A stretch of DNA of 29,794 bases, taken from contig VSNT01000033.1 of NCBI GenBank assembly GCA_009774465.1, positions 1 through 29,794 on the forward strand. Reading direction: 5' to 3'. A program made the translations under genes and the position numbers. Positions 7,643-15,212 of the stretch are shown here, piece after piece; positions within the stretch are counted from its first letter, which is position 1, and each line of letters begins with the position of its first letter. Origin of the DNA: Lachnospiraceae bacterium. Lineage in GTDB: Bacteria; Bacillota_A; Clostridia; Lachnospirales; Lachnospiraceae. The notes beneath the pieces were generated by a model, which was given only the letters and a program-made list of their open reading frames with translations, searched no databases and had not been told where the DNA came from.

Positions 7643-7739
7643 ACTCCCATCTGCTCCTTTTAACAGGCACTTAAATACTCCCTTGTTATATTTTAACAAA
7701 TTAGTCTGATAAAATCTATAGCTTCTTATTAATTTCCTA

Positions 7740-7784
7740 CAAAAAAGCAGCCTGCCCATATAACTATAAAAAGGACAAGCTGCT
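7740..7784 (-). terminator. Terminator of the mtaD-ahcY unit
   Basis: On the minus strand AGCAGCTTGTCC pairs with GGGCAGGCTGCT over 12 bp (two G-U pairs) and is followed by TTTTTTG. It lies 7 bases after the adenosylhomocysteinase stop codon. Confidence 0.85.
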
Positions 7785-7791
7785 GATAACT

Positions 7792-9042
7792 TTATTCCAA
7801 AGTATAACTGTTTAAATATTTTTCCTGCTCAGGCGTAAGCACGTCAATCTCTTTTCCCAAAAATGCAAGTTTTCTCTTTGCCACATCCTGGTCTACTGAT
7901 CTGGGCACGTCAATTAATTTTTCCGTAAGCTCACTTCCATGTTCAACCAGATACTTTGCAGAAAGCGCCTGAATTGCAAAACTCATATCCATAATTTCCG
8001 CCGGATGTCCATCGCCTGCTGCAAGATTCACAAGTCTTCCCTCTGCAAGAACAAAGATCCACTGTCCGGTAGGCAGCTTATATCCCATAATGTTCTTTCT
8101 CTGCTCCCTGGTCTCCACCGCAATTTCACGAAGCCTTGCCATATCGATCTCACAGTCAAAATGTCCCGCATTACAAAGAATCGCGCCATCCTTCATTACC
8201 TTGAAATCTTCCTCGTCAATTACTTTATCACATCCGGTAACCGTTACAAAGAAATCACCCACTTTGGCCGCTTCATTCATTGGCATAACATCAAATCCAT
8301 CCATTACAGCTTCAATTGCCTTAATGGGATCGATTTCCGTTACAATTACTCTTGCTCCAAGTCCTTTCGCCCTCATGGCCGTGCCCTTACCACACCAGCC
8401 GTAACCTGCTACAACTACAATCTTGCCCGCCACAATCAGATTTGTGGTACGGTTAATTCCATCCCATACAGACTGGCCGGTACCATAACGATTATCAAAT
8501 AAGTGCTTGCAGTCTGCATTATTTACACGAACCATCGGGAATTTCAATTCTCCAGCCTTATTCATTGCCTCCAGTCTGATAATTCCTGTAGTGGTTTCCT
8601 CGCAGCCGCCTATAATATTTGGAATCAGTTCCGGCATATGGGTGTGCACCATATTCACCAGATCTCCCCCGTCATCAATAATAATATTGGGACCTGCCTC
8701 CAGCACGTGGCGGATATGAGTTTCATATTCCTCCGGCGTACAGTCATACCAGGCATGAACTTCAAGCCCGGCTTTTACCAGTGCTGCTGCCACATCATCC
8801 TGAGTGGAAAGGGGATTGGAGCCTGTCACAAACATCTGCGCTCCGCCTGCCTTAAGCACCAGGCACAGATAGGCTGTTTTTGCCTCCAAATGTACGGAAA
8901 GTGCAATCTTTTTTCCCTCAAAGGGTTTCGTCTTTCCAAATTCTTCTTCCAAAGTCCGGAGAAGATCACAGTTTCTTTTTACCCATTCGATCTTACGCTC
9001 TCCTGATTCGGCTAAATTAATGTCTCTGATTTCACTGCTCAT
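7792..9042 (-). CDS. ahcY: Adenosylhomocysteinase, short form (possible S-inosylhomocysteine hydrolase)
   Basis: A 416-residue NAD-dependent hydrolase of the AHCY family, which splits S-adenosylhomocysteine to homocysteine and adenosine. Active-site residues of the human enzyme have counterparts: His51, Asp124, Glu148, Lys179, Asp183 and Asn184; NAD binding is seen in GYGWCGKG. It is the short bacterial/archaeal form: it lacks the C-terminal KPDHYRY tail, ending at KYLNSYTLE, and has Thr188 (YGTGQS) where the human enzyme has Cys195. The purine-contact segment reads HLEAKTA, with Lys55 where the long form has Glu or Gln. It lies 120 bases downstream of an MtaD-type deaminase, so S-inosylhomocysteine may be the true substrate, as for MJ1388 of Methanocaldococcus; this is inference. 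GGAGG precedes the ATG. Confidence 0.92.
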   Translation of the reverse strand: MSSEIRDINLAESGERKIEWVKRNCDLLRTLEEEFGKTKPFEGKKIALSVHLEAKTAYLCLVLKAGGAQMFVTGSNPLSTQDDVAAALVKAGLEVHAWYDCTPEEYETHIRHVLEAGPNIIIDDGGDLVNMVHTHMPELIPNIIGGCEETTTGIIRLEAMNKAGELKFPMVRVNNADCKHLFDNRYGTGQSVWDGINRTTNLIVAGKIVVVAGYGWCGKGTAMRAKGLGARVIVTEIDPIKAIEAVMDGFDVMPMNEAAKVGDFFVTVTGCDKVIDEEDFKVMKDGAILCNAGHFDCEIDMARLREIAVETREQRKNIMGYKLPTGQWIFVLAEGRLVNLAAGDGHPAEIMDMSFAIQALSAKYLVEHGSELTEKLIDVPRSVDQDVAKRKLAFLGKEIDVLTPEQEKYLNSYTLE

Positions 9043-9086
9043 TTTTCATTTCCTCCAATAAAATTAAGATAGTCAGCCGAATTTTT

Positions 9087-9119
9087 ATTATAGTGATGGT
9101 CGTCTGTCCTATCATCACT
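9087..9119 (-). promoter_or_regulatory. Inverted repeat overlapping a possible ahcY -10 box
   Basis: On the minus strand AGTGATG and CATCACT (7-bp arms, 14-base gap) are followed at once by TATAAT (9087-9092), the last arm sharing bases with it. No strong -35 is seen. It may be an operator on an internal ahcY promoter or simply a hairpin in the intercistronic RNA; there is no T tract to make it a terminator in this direction. A smaller perfect hairpin, AACTGC/GCAGTT, lies at 9129-9143. Confidence 0.35.
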
Positions 9120-9162
9120 TTTTATGACAACTGCACAGCAGTTACATACTTGATTAAGCAGA

Positions 9163-10464
9163 TTAATATTCTTTCTTGTCCAGTCCCATACGGACAATAA
9201 TTTCATTGACTTTTTTATACACTAATTCTTCATCCAGCGTCAAGACTTTCCTCTCTTCCATTGTAACTTTTCCGTCAATGATAACTGTCTCCACCTCTGA
9301 GCCATTTGCAGAATAAGATAATCCTGCAATCAGATTGTTTCTGGGTGTCAGGGAAGGCGTATTCAAATTAAGAATTGCCATATCAGCCTTTTTTCCAATT
9401 TCCAAAGAGCCTGTCACCTCGGAAAGCCCAAGAGCTTTCGCCCCATTAATGGTTGCAATGCGGAACCCTTCTGCTGCACTGATGCATTGAGGCGTTTTCT
9501 TAACCCCCTTGTGAATCAACGTTAGTAAACTTAATTCGTGGAACAGATTCAGACTGTTATTGCTGGCCGCTCCGTCTGTTCCAAGGCAGACATTAATCCC
9601 CTTTTCAAGCATGGCAGGTACTGGCGCAAACCCGTTGCCCAGCTTCATATTGCTGGCAGGATTGGTTACCACGCTCACATTTTTCGCCTTTAAAATCTCC
9701 ATATCCCTTTCCGTAATCTGTACGCAGTGGGCAGCAATGGCAGGCACATCAAACAAACCGTTTTTATCCGCCATTTCAATAGGAGAACACCCATATTTTT
9801 CTTTGATCTGCTCTATCTCGCTTTCACTTTCAGATAAATGCACATGAATCCCCATATGATTCTTTTTTGCTTCCTCTGAGACAATGCGCATAAAGGCATC
9901 ATCACAGGTGTAGGGAGCATGAGGCCCAAGCATAAAGGTTAATCTGTCACAGTCTTTTGCTGCATCCCTCTCCTCATATGCCTGTTTTAATCTGATCTGG
10001 CCTGCCTCGTTATCTCCGCTTCCAATCAGCCCCCGGCAGATGACTGCACGCATACCTGATTCCTTCACCGCCCTTGTGGTCTGGTGAATATTCATCTGCA
10101 TATCGTTAAAGCAGGTGGTACCACTTTTCATCATTTCAATAATTGCAAGACAGGCGCCCCAATAGGTATCCTCATCCGTCATCTGCTGTTCAATGGGATC
10201 AATGGTTCCAAACAGCCAGTCCATAAAGCTGAGGTCATCCGCCACATTTCTCATAAAGGACATGTAAGAGTGAGTATGGCAGTTGATCAGTCCAGGAATC
10301 ACAAGCCTGTCCTTTCCATCAATCACCTTATCCGGCAAAAAGCCTTCCGGCTTCGTTCCAATACCGGCAATCTTATCCCCTTCAATATAAATATCTGTTT
10401 CCCTGATTACATCTTTTTCTCCTTCCGGCAGAACCGCCAGAATGTTTTTTAATAAGATTCCCAT
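9163..10464 (-). CDS. mtaD: Amidohydrolase, 5-methylthioadenosine/S-adenosylhomocysteine deaminase
   Basis: A 433-residue metal-dependent amidohydrolase of the TrzN/MtaD group. Metal-binding HxH is at His63/His65 in GLINCHTHSYMS; GIHVHLSESESE, AHCVQ and GTDGAASNNSLNLF supply the remaining metal and proton-transfer residues. Enzymes of this group deaminate S-adenosylhomocysteine to S-inosylhomocysteine, and also 5'-methylthioadenosine, 5'-deoxyadenosine or adenosine. The neighbouring AHCY homologue strongly favours a role in SAH disposal. GGAGAAAG precedes the ATG. A promoter lies about 100 bases upstream. Guanine or cytosine deaminase activity is a less likely alternative. Confidence 0.88.
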   Translation of the reverse strand: MGILLKNILAVLPEGEKDVIRETDIYIEGDKIAGIGTKPEGFLPDKVIDGKDRLVIPGLINCHTHSYMSFMRNVADDLSFMDWLFGTIDPIEQQMTDEDTYWGACLAIIEMMKSGTTCFNDMQMNIHQTTRAVKESGMRAVICRGLIGSGDNEAGQIRLKQAYEERDAAKDCDRLTFMLGPHAPYTCDDAFMRIVSEEAKKNHMGIHVHLSESESEIEQIKEKYGCSPIEMADKNGLFDVPAIAAHCVQITERDMEILKAKNVSVVTNPASNMKLGNGFAPVPAMLEKGINVCLGTDGAASNNSLNLFHELSLLTLIHKGVKKTPQCISAAEGFRIATINGAKALGLSEVTGSLEIGKKADMAILNLNTPSLTPRNNLIAGLSYSANGSEVETVIIDGKVTMEERKVLTLDEELVYKKVNEIIVRMGLDKKEY

Positions 10465-10573
10465 AGCACTTTCTCCATTCCACTATAATATATTTATGAT
10501 TTATATCCCTTGCAGCCCATAAGGAATTATCCGTCTTGCTGCTTAAGCCCATTGAAGATGATATTCTCCATAA

Positions 10574-10602
10574 ATTATACTTCATCCAAATAAATTATAC
10601 AA
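10574..10602 (-). promoter_or_regulatory. Promoter of the mtaD-ahcY unit
   Basis: On the minus strand TTGTAT (-35, 10597-10602), a 17-base spacer and TATAAT (-10, 10574-10579). A second TATAAT is at 10594-10599. The 5' untranslated RNA of about 100 bases has a possible GCAGC/GCTGC stem but matches no riboswitch I recognise. Confidence 0.55.
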
Positions 10603-10636
10603 TTGATAATGAAGCTTTTTGCAAATAGCGGCATCA

Positions 10637-10674
10637 AAAGTAAAAAAGAGGTTCACCAACTGTTCCGGTGAACC
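10637..10674 (-). terminator. Terminator of catabolic operon B
   Basis: On the minus strand GGTTCACC (10667-10674) pairs with GGTGAACC (10650-10657) and is followed by TCTTTTTTACTTTT. It lies about 46 bases after the stop of the last isomerase gene and ends the ROK-to-isomerase operon. Confidence 0.88.
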
Positions 10675-10720
10675 CCATACACTCCCGTCAAATAAAATTT
10701 CTACCAAAAAGTAATATTGT

Positions 10721-11575
10721 TTATTCAACAGAAGAAGCCAATTCCACGATCTTATCTACCGCTGTTTTATTTGACACAATGGATACTTCAGGAAACTGCC
10801 TATAGTTTGGCAGCATTTCCAATATCACGTAATCATCATATCCTATTTTATTCAAAGACTGTGCAACTTCTTTAAAATCAACGTCTCCTGCAAACAGATC
10901 TACAAAAGCACCAAGCCCCGACTGCGAAGTACGATAATCAGATAAATGTATCTTTTTAATATCGGTGTCCAAAATTTCTATCCAGTCGCCGGGATACCCA
11001 ATATACATAATATTCCCCACATCAAAATAAACCCCTACATTGGGTGAGCCTACTTCTTTGATCAAACGTTTCATTTCCAAAGGGGACAGCAGAAAACGGT
11101 TCCATACATTTTCTATCCCAATATTTACATTGGCTTTTTCTGCTTCAGGCGCCAGAATCTCCAATGCACTCCGACATCTGTCATATGCAATATCATACCT
11201 GACTCTTTCAGGTTCTGATGCAAAGTCACAGCCCACATAACCTGGTACAATCAGGATGGTATCTGCTCCCAGCAGATGTGCCGCTTCAATCTGTTTTTTT
11301 ACAATGTCCATAGCTCTTTTTGCTGTTTTGGCATCATTTGATATCAGGTTATTTTCCCACAGTGCCCATACCCCCACACTTGGTATTTCCAATCCAAAGT
11401 CATCTGCCAGATTCTTTATTTCCTTTATTTGTGCAACCGTTGAATTAGGATTTAAATACCCGTTTTCACTTAAAACAGGTTCTGCTCCGTCATATCCCGC
11501 CGCTTTTATTTTACCAAAAACATTTTTTAAATCCGCATCTGTCGTAAAGGAAAACAAACTTACTCCTGTCTTCAT
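10721..11575 (-). CDS. Sugar phosphate isomerase/epimerase family protein (operon B, distal)
   Basis: A 284-residue TIM-barrel protein of the xylose isomerase-like/AP endonuclease 2 superfamily. Four metal-site blocks are seen: NIGIENVWNR, VGVYFDVGN, KKIHLSDY and YVILEMLPN. Related enzymes isomerise or epimerise sugars, keto-sugars or inosose (for example IolE, YcjR, tagatose epimerase). It is the last gene of the operon, 30 bases after the Gfo/Idh/MocA dehydrogenase, which suggests that it acts on the keto-product of that enzyme. The start was moved 4 codons inward, where GGAGG is 5 bases from the ATG. The exact substrate cannot be told. It is only distantly like the second member of the operon (16328-17140), so the two likely do different steps. 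Confidence 0.85.
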   Translation of the reverse strand: MKTGVSLFSFTTDADLKNVFGKIKAAGYDGAEPVLSENGYLNPNSTVAQIKEIKNLADDFGLEIPSVGVWALWENNLISNDAKTAKRAMDIVKKQIEAAHLLGADTILIVPGYVGCDFASEPERVRYDIAYDRCRSALEILAPEAEKANVNIGIENVWNRFLLSPLEMKRLIKEVGSPNVGVYFDVGNIMYIGYPGDWIEILDTDIKKIHLSDYRTSQSGLGAFVDLFAGDVDFKEVAQSLNKIGYDDYVILEMLPNYRQFPEVSIVSNKTAVDKIVELASSVE

Positions 11576-11605
11576 TCCAACCTCCATAACTTTGTTTCAG
11601 CACAA

Positions 11606-12610
11606 TTAATAGGAAACCTTAATTTTTTCCCCAGTCTCTAAAGATGTCTGGATTGCTTCTATGGTGCAAAGTACGTTTCTTACATCCTCCATACAAATAA
11701 CTTCAGATTCCCTATCCTTTTCCACACAATCCAGAAAATGAAGCAGTTCTGTTTGATAGGCATCCGTTTCATCAAGAGGAAGTACAATTACCGCCCCGTC
11801 TTCATAGATTTTTGTTTCCCTTTTTGCGCTTGCAACATCTTCTAAATTAGCTCCGGCCTTCATTATATAATCATAGACCTTTTTCTCGCCAACCAGACGA
11901 AGCTGCATAGTAAAAGGATATCCTTTTACCATTTCAATGATACCCTCGATTGTTGCACTGATTCCATTGGGAAAGCTCAGGATACTCATAACATGGTTCC
12001 AGCAGCCATATGTATTTTTCTGCCCTGCTGCATATACATATTCAGCTTTTCCAAGCAGATAACATATATAATCCACATCATGCAAATGTAAATCAAATAA
12101 TCCCCCTCCGCTGTTTTCTACCCTTCTATACCATTCACTCCATGCCGGATGCTCTGACAATCTGGCTGCATAAACTGCCTTTAAATCTCCAAAGTCTCCG
12201 CTGTCATATCTCTTTTTAGCCTCCACATATTCCGGCCAGAAACGTACTACCTGCCCCACAAACATTCTTTTACCGCTTTGTCTGACTGCCTGCATCATCC
12301 CATCTAATTTTTTTACTGAGAAAGTAACCGGTTTTTCACAAAATACATGTTTCTTATATTTTGCTGCAATCATCACATATTCTTCATGTAAAAAGGTAGG
12401 CACGCAAATATCTATAACATCTGTTTCGCATTGCTTCAGTAAATCTTCTATCTCTTCAAAATAGGCACATTGAAATTCCTCTGCAAATTTTTCTCCGAGT
12501 TCTCTGTTTTTATCACATAGTCCAATTATCTGGGCATTCTCGGCCTTTTTATAAATCTGGGCATGGGTTCTGCCCATAAATCCGGCTCCTATAATTGCTA
12601 CTTTTATCAT
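11606..12610 (-). CDS. Gfo/Idh/MocA-family NAD(P)-dependent sugar oxidoreductase
   Basis: A 334-residue dehydrogenase. N-terminal Rossmann domain with GAGFMG (8-13) and an acidic Asp33 after the second strand (GLCDKN), pointing to NAD; catalytic Lys93 in FCEKPVT; the C-terminal substrate domain has GGGLFDLHLHDVDY (168-181), the usual D-x-x-x-H active-site block. The family oxidises hydroxyls of inositols, glucosides and aldoses or reduces the keto forms. Its neighbours are a ribose-type ABC importer and two sugar isomerases, so it probably starts or ends a keto-sugar interconversion. AGGAGG is 6 bases before the ATG. Candidates are an inositol dehydrogenase or a glucoside 3-dehydrogenase; sequence alone does not decide. 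Confidence 0.88.
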   Translation of the reverse strand: MIKVAIIGAGFMGRTHAQIYKKAENAQIIGLCDKNRELGEKFAEEFQCAYFEEIEDLLKQCETDVIDICVPTFLHEEYVMIAAKYKKHVFCEKPVTFSVKKLDGMMQAVRQSGKRMFVGQVVRFWPEYVEAKKRYDSGDFGDLKAVYAARLSEHPAWSEWYRRVENSGGGLFDLHLHDVDYICYLLGKAEYVYAAGQKNTYGCWNHVMSILSFPNGISATIEGIIEMVKGYPFTMQLRLVGEKKVYDYIMKAGANLEDVASAKRETKIYEDGAVIVLPLDETDAYQTELLHFLDCVEKDRESEVICMEDVRNVLCTIEAIQTSLETGEKIKVSY

Positions 12611-12623
12611 ATCCTGCCTCCTG

Positions 12624-13571
12624 TTATTTGTTTTTCTTCATATTATTTAAATTGCTGAGTACTACCGCACATACAATAATTGCTCCCGTAATAATCGTCT
12701 GAATGTATGTTTCCACCTGTAAAATGTTCATTGCATTGCTGATGACACCCATTAAAATACATCCCAGAAATGCCCCGGAAATAGTGCCTTTTCCACCATC
12801 AAAAGTTACACCGCCTATAATTGCCGCCGTCAATGCATTGGTTTCATAACCGTTTCCGGCATTGGCTGTAATTGAATCTATTCTTGCTGAAAAAATAATT
12901 GCTGCTATGGCACAGAAAAATCCGGCAATTCCATAAATAATCACTTTATATTTTACTATATTGATTCCTGATAAAAAGGCGTTTTTTTCATTGCCGCCAA
13001 GAGCAACAATACGCCGGCCAAATTTTGTTCTGTTCATAATTACATAAGAAATCAACACCATCGCCATAAGCACAAACAGCATAACCGGAAAAACATCAAA
13101 GAGTTTCGTCTTTCCAATGGCATTAAATGCACCCCCAAAGCTCATAATCCTGCCGCTGGAAATCGTAAGCGCAAGCCCATAAAACATCTGGCTCGTTCCC
13201 AATGTGATAATAAGCGGAATACATTTACTTTTTGCTATGATAATACCATTCAAAACGCCGCACAAAACTGCTGTTGCCAAGCCTGCCAAAACTGCCAGTA
13301 CCACATTTCCATTTATACTGATAACCTGCGCCATTACCACGCCCGACAGCACCATCATATTTCCAATTGACAGATCAATTCCGCCGCTGATTAAAAGCAT
13401 ACTCATGGCCATTGTCAAAATGCCAATTACCGATATCTGTTGAAAAATGGTAATCAGGTTTTTAACTGCTATAAATCTGGGATTAATCATCGCCACAATG
13501 GCCACGATTGCCACAATCACAAAACTGAGTAAAATTCTCTGGTCCTTTAAAATCTTAATTTTATTTTTCAT
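12624..13571 (-). CDS. Ribose-type sugar ABC transporter permease
   Basis: A 315-residue, very hydrophobic membrane protein of the RbsC/XylH/BPD_transp_2 family, with about eight to ten helices. The diagnostic blocks are seen: LLISGGIDLSIGNMM, SGINIVKYKVIIYGIAGF (cytoplasmic ATPase-contact loop) and TAAIIGGVTFDGGKGTISGA. It acts as a homodimer with the RbsA-like ATPase encoded just upstream; the start overlaps the ATPase stop by 11 bases, so translation is coupled. Substrate class: pentose, hexose or inositol. No truncation is seen. Confidence 0.92.
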   Translation of the reverse strand: MKNKIKILKDQRILLSFVIVAIVAIVAMINPRFIAVKNLITIFQQISVIGILTMAMSMLLISGGIDLSIGNMMVLSGVVMAQVISINGNVVLAVLAGLATAVLCGVLNGIIIAKSKCIPLIITLGTSQMFYGLALTISSGRIMSFGGAFNAIGKTKLFDVFPVMLFVLMAMVLISYVIMNRTKFGRRIVALGGNEKNAFLSGINIVKYKVIIYGIAGFFCAIAAIIFSARIDSITANAGNGYETNALTAAIIGGVTFDGGKGTISGAFLGCILMGVISNAMNILQVETYIQTIITGAIIVCAVVLSNLNNMKKNK

Positions 13572-15084
13572 CTTTTTTCACTCCCAACGCACGTTTTATA
13601 ATATTTTGTTCCGTAATTGCTTCTCCTTCCAGTTCTCCATCAATTGCCCCGTCTCTTATGACAAGAACCCGGTCACTCATTGAAATCAGTTCCGGCATGT
13701 CAGAGCTTATCATAATAATGCATTTTCCCTGTTTTGTAAGCTTTGACATCTGTTTATAAAACTCCGCTTTTGCATTGATGTCAATTCCCCGTGTCGGCTC
13801 ATCAAAAATATATATTTCCTGCTCAATAAAAAGCCATTTTGCCAAAACTACTTTTTGCTGATTTCCACCGGATAAATATACTGCTTCCGTCCAAACAGAG
13901 GGGGTTTTAATACACAAATCAGTCACCAGCTTTTCTACATAAGGCGGAAACTTCTTTATTTGTATAAAAAATCCCTTTATTTTCTCTCTCAATCCAATGA
14001 CCGTAATATTCTCAAGTACGGAATTATGGAGCATCAAGCCCAGTTTCTGTCGGTCTTCTGTAATGTGGGCAAAGCCTGCCCTGATACTGTCCTGCGGATT
14101 TTTTATGGTTACCGCTTTGCCGTGTATTTTAATTTCTCCACCATATTTGCTGTCTGCTCCGGTCAGGGCCCGTACAATCTCCGTTCTTCCCGCACCGACC
14201 ATTCCTGCAAATCCTACGATTTCACCTTTTCTTACCTGAAAACTGATCTTGGGGCTGTCCTTTGTTAACTGAAAATCTTTTACCTCCAAAAGCACTTCCC
14301 CAATGGATTGTTTTTCCTTTTGATAAAATGTTTCTACCGGCCGCCCCACCATGTCTGTGGTGATGGCCGCTATCTGAATATCGCGATTTTTGTTGTGATA
14401 AGTGTTGATGACTGCACCGTCTCGTATTACCGTTACTCTGTCTGCTATTTGTTGTATTTCATTCAGGAAATGGGAAATATATACGATACTGATTCCTTTT
14501 TCCGATATAGTCTTCGTTAATTTTAATACTTTTGCCGCATCTTCCACATTAAACATGGAGGTTGGCTCATCCATAATCAGAACCTTTGGCTCTACCGACA
14601 GGGCCTTTAATATTTTTACATACTGTTGATCGGAAACAGAAAGATTTTCTATCCTGGTCAACGGATTAATTTGTATGTTCAGTTCTTCTATCTGCCTTTG
14701 TGTTTCTTTCAACATTTCTTTAAATTTCACAAATCCAAAACGATTTGCCTTTTCATTTCCAACATAAATATTTTCTACTACATTCATACCTGGAACCAAA
14801 TCGTTTTCCTGGTAAACAATGTTAATTCCCAATTCTTTTGATAAGTTGGGAGTCAATGTCTCATAGGATTTTCCTTCTACCTCTATGCTTCCCGACGTAG
14901 GCCGATATGCTCCGCTTAAAACTTTCATAAGCGTAGACTTTCCCGCACCATTTTCACCTACCAGGCAGTGTATCTCTCCCTTATACAAATCAAAAGTAAT
15001 ACCGGACAATGCATATACGCCTGAAAACTCCTTCTTAATTTCATTCATTTTTAAAATAGGTTTGCTGTTGTAATCAATATCCAC
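13561..15084 (-). CDS. Ribose-type sugar ABC transporter, double ATPase subunit
   Basis: A 507-residue RbsA/MglA-type protein with two ABC domains. Domain 1: Walker A GENGAGKST (43-51), signature LSVSDQQYVKI and Walker B VLIMDEPTS. Domain 2: the usual degenerate Walker A GMVGAGRTEIV, signature LSGGNQQKVVLAKW and Walker B IYIFDEPTRGIDI. This pattern, with only domain 1 catalytically complete at Walker A, is normal for the family. The start is GTG with GGAGG 7 bases upstream. It lies between the binding protein and the permease genes; a stem-loop precedes it at 15166-15195. It energises uptake of the sugar bound by the lipoprotein. Confidence 0.93.
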   Translation of the reverse strand: MDIDYNSKPILKMNEIKKEFSGVYALSGITFDLYKGEIHCLVGENGAGKSTLMKVLSGAYRPTSGSIEVEGKSYETLTPNLSKELGINIVYQENDLVPGMNVVENIYVGNEKANRFGFVKFKEMLKETQRQIEELNIQINPLTRIENLSVSDQQYVKILKALSVEPKVLIMDEPTSMFNVEDAAKVLKLTKTISEKGISIVYISHFLNEIQQIADRVTVIRDGAVINTYHNKNRDIQIAAITTDMVGRPVETFYQKEKQSIGEVLLEVKDFQLTKDSPKISFQVRKGEIVGFAGMVGAGRTEIVRALTGADSKYGGEIKIHGKAVTIKNPQDSIRAGFAHITEDRQKLGLMLHNSVLENITVIGLREKIKGFFIQIKKFPPYVEKLVTDLCIKTPSVWTEAVYLSGGNQQKVVLAKWLFIEQEIYIFDEPTRGIDINAKAEFYKQMSKLTKQGKCIIMISSDMPELISMSDRVLVIRDGAIDGELEGEAITEQNIIKRALGVKKDEK

Positions 15085-15165
15085 TATTCTGCCTCCAAAA
15101 AACCATCGCCCGAAAACAATGATTTTAAATATTTTGCGCTGTTACAATCTCCTATATAGCAGAAA

Positions 15166-15195
15166 CTGCCTCAAAGCCGACTGGCCCTGAGACAG
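15166..15195 (-). other. Intercistronic stem-loop after the binding-protein gene
   Basis: On the minus strand CTGTCTCA pairs with TGAGGCAG (8 bp, one U-G), with GCC/GGC able to pair inside the loop; only TTTCTGC follows, so it is at best a partial terminator. It begins 18 bases after the stop of the binding-protein gene. Such stem-loops commonly protect the upstream mRNA and let the binding protein be made in excess over the ATPase and permease. Confidence 0.6.
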
Positions 15196-15212
15196 CTTTA
15201 CTCTGTAATGAT

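Noticed and set aside
7549..7655. Possible 31-codon upstream frame (start ATGGGAGTAAGG) in the chemoreceptor leader
   Set aside because: The ribosome site is too close to the ATG, and the frame is not preserved in meaning in the second repeat copy.
9163..10464. Guanine or cytosine deaminase reading of the amidohydrolase
   Set aside because: Sequence blocks and the AHCY neighbour fit MtaD-type SAH/MTA deaminases better.
10465..10566. SAM or SAH riboswitch in the mtaD leader
   Set aside because: The 100-base leader has only a short possible stem and lacks any conserved core I can recognise.
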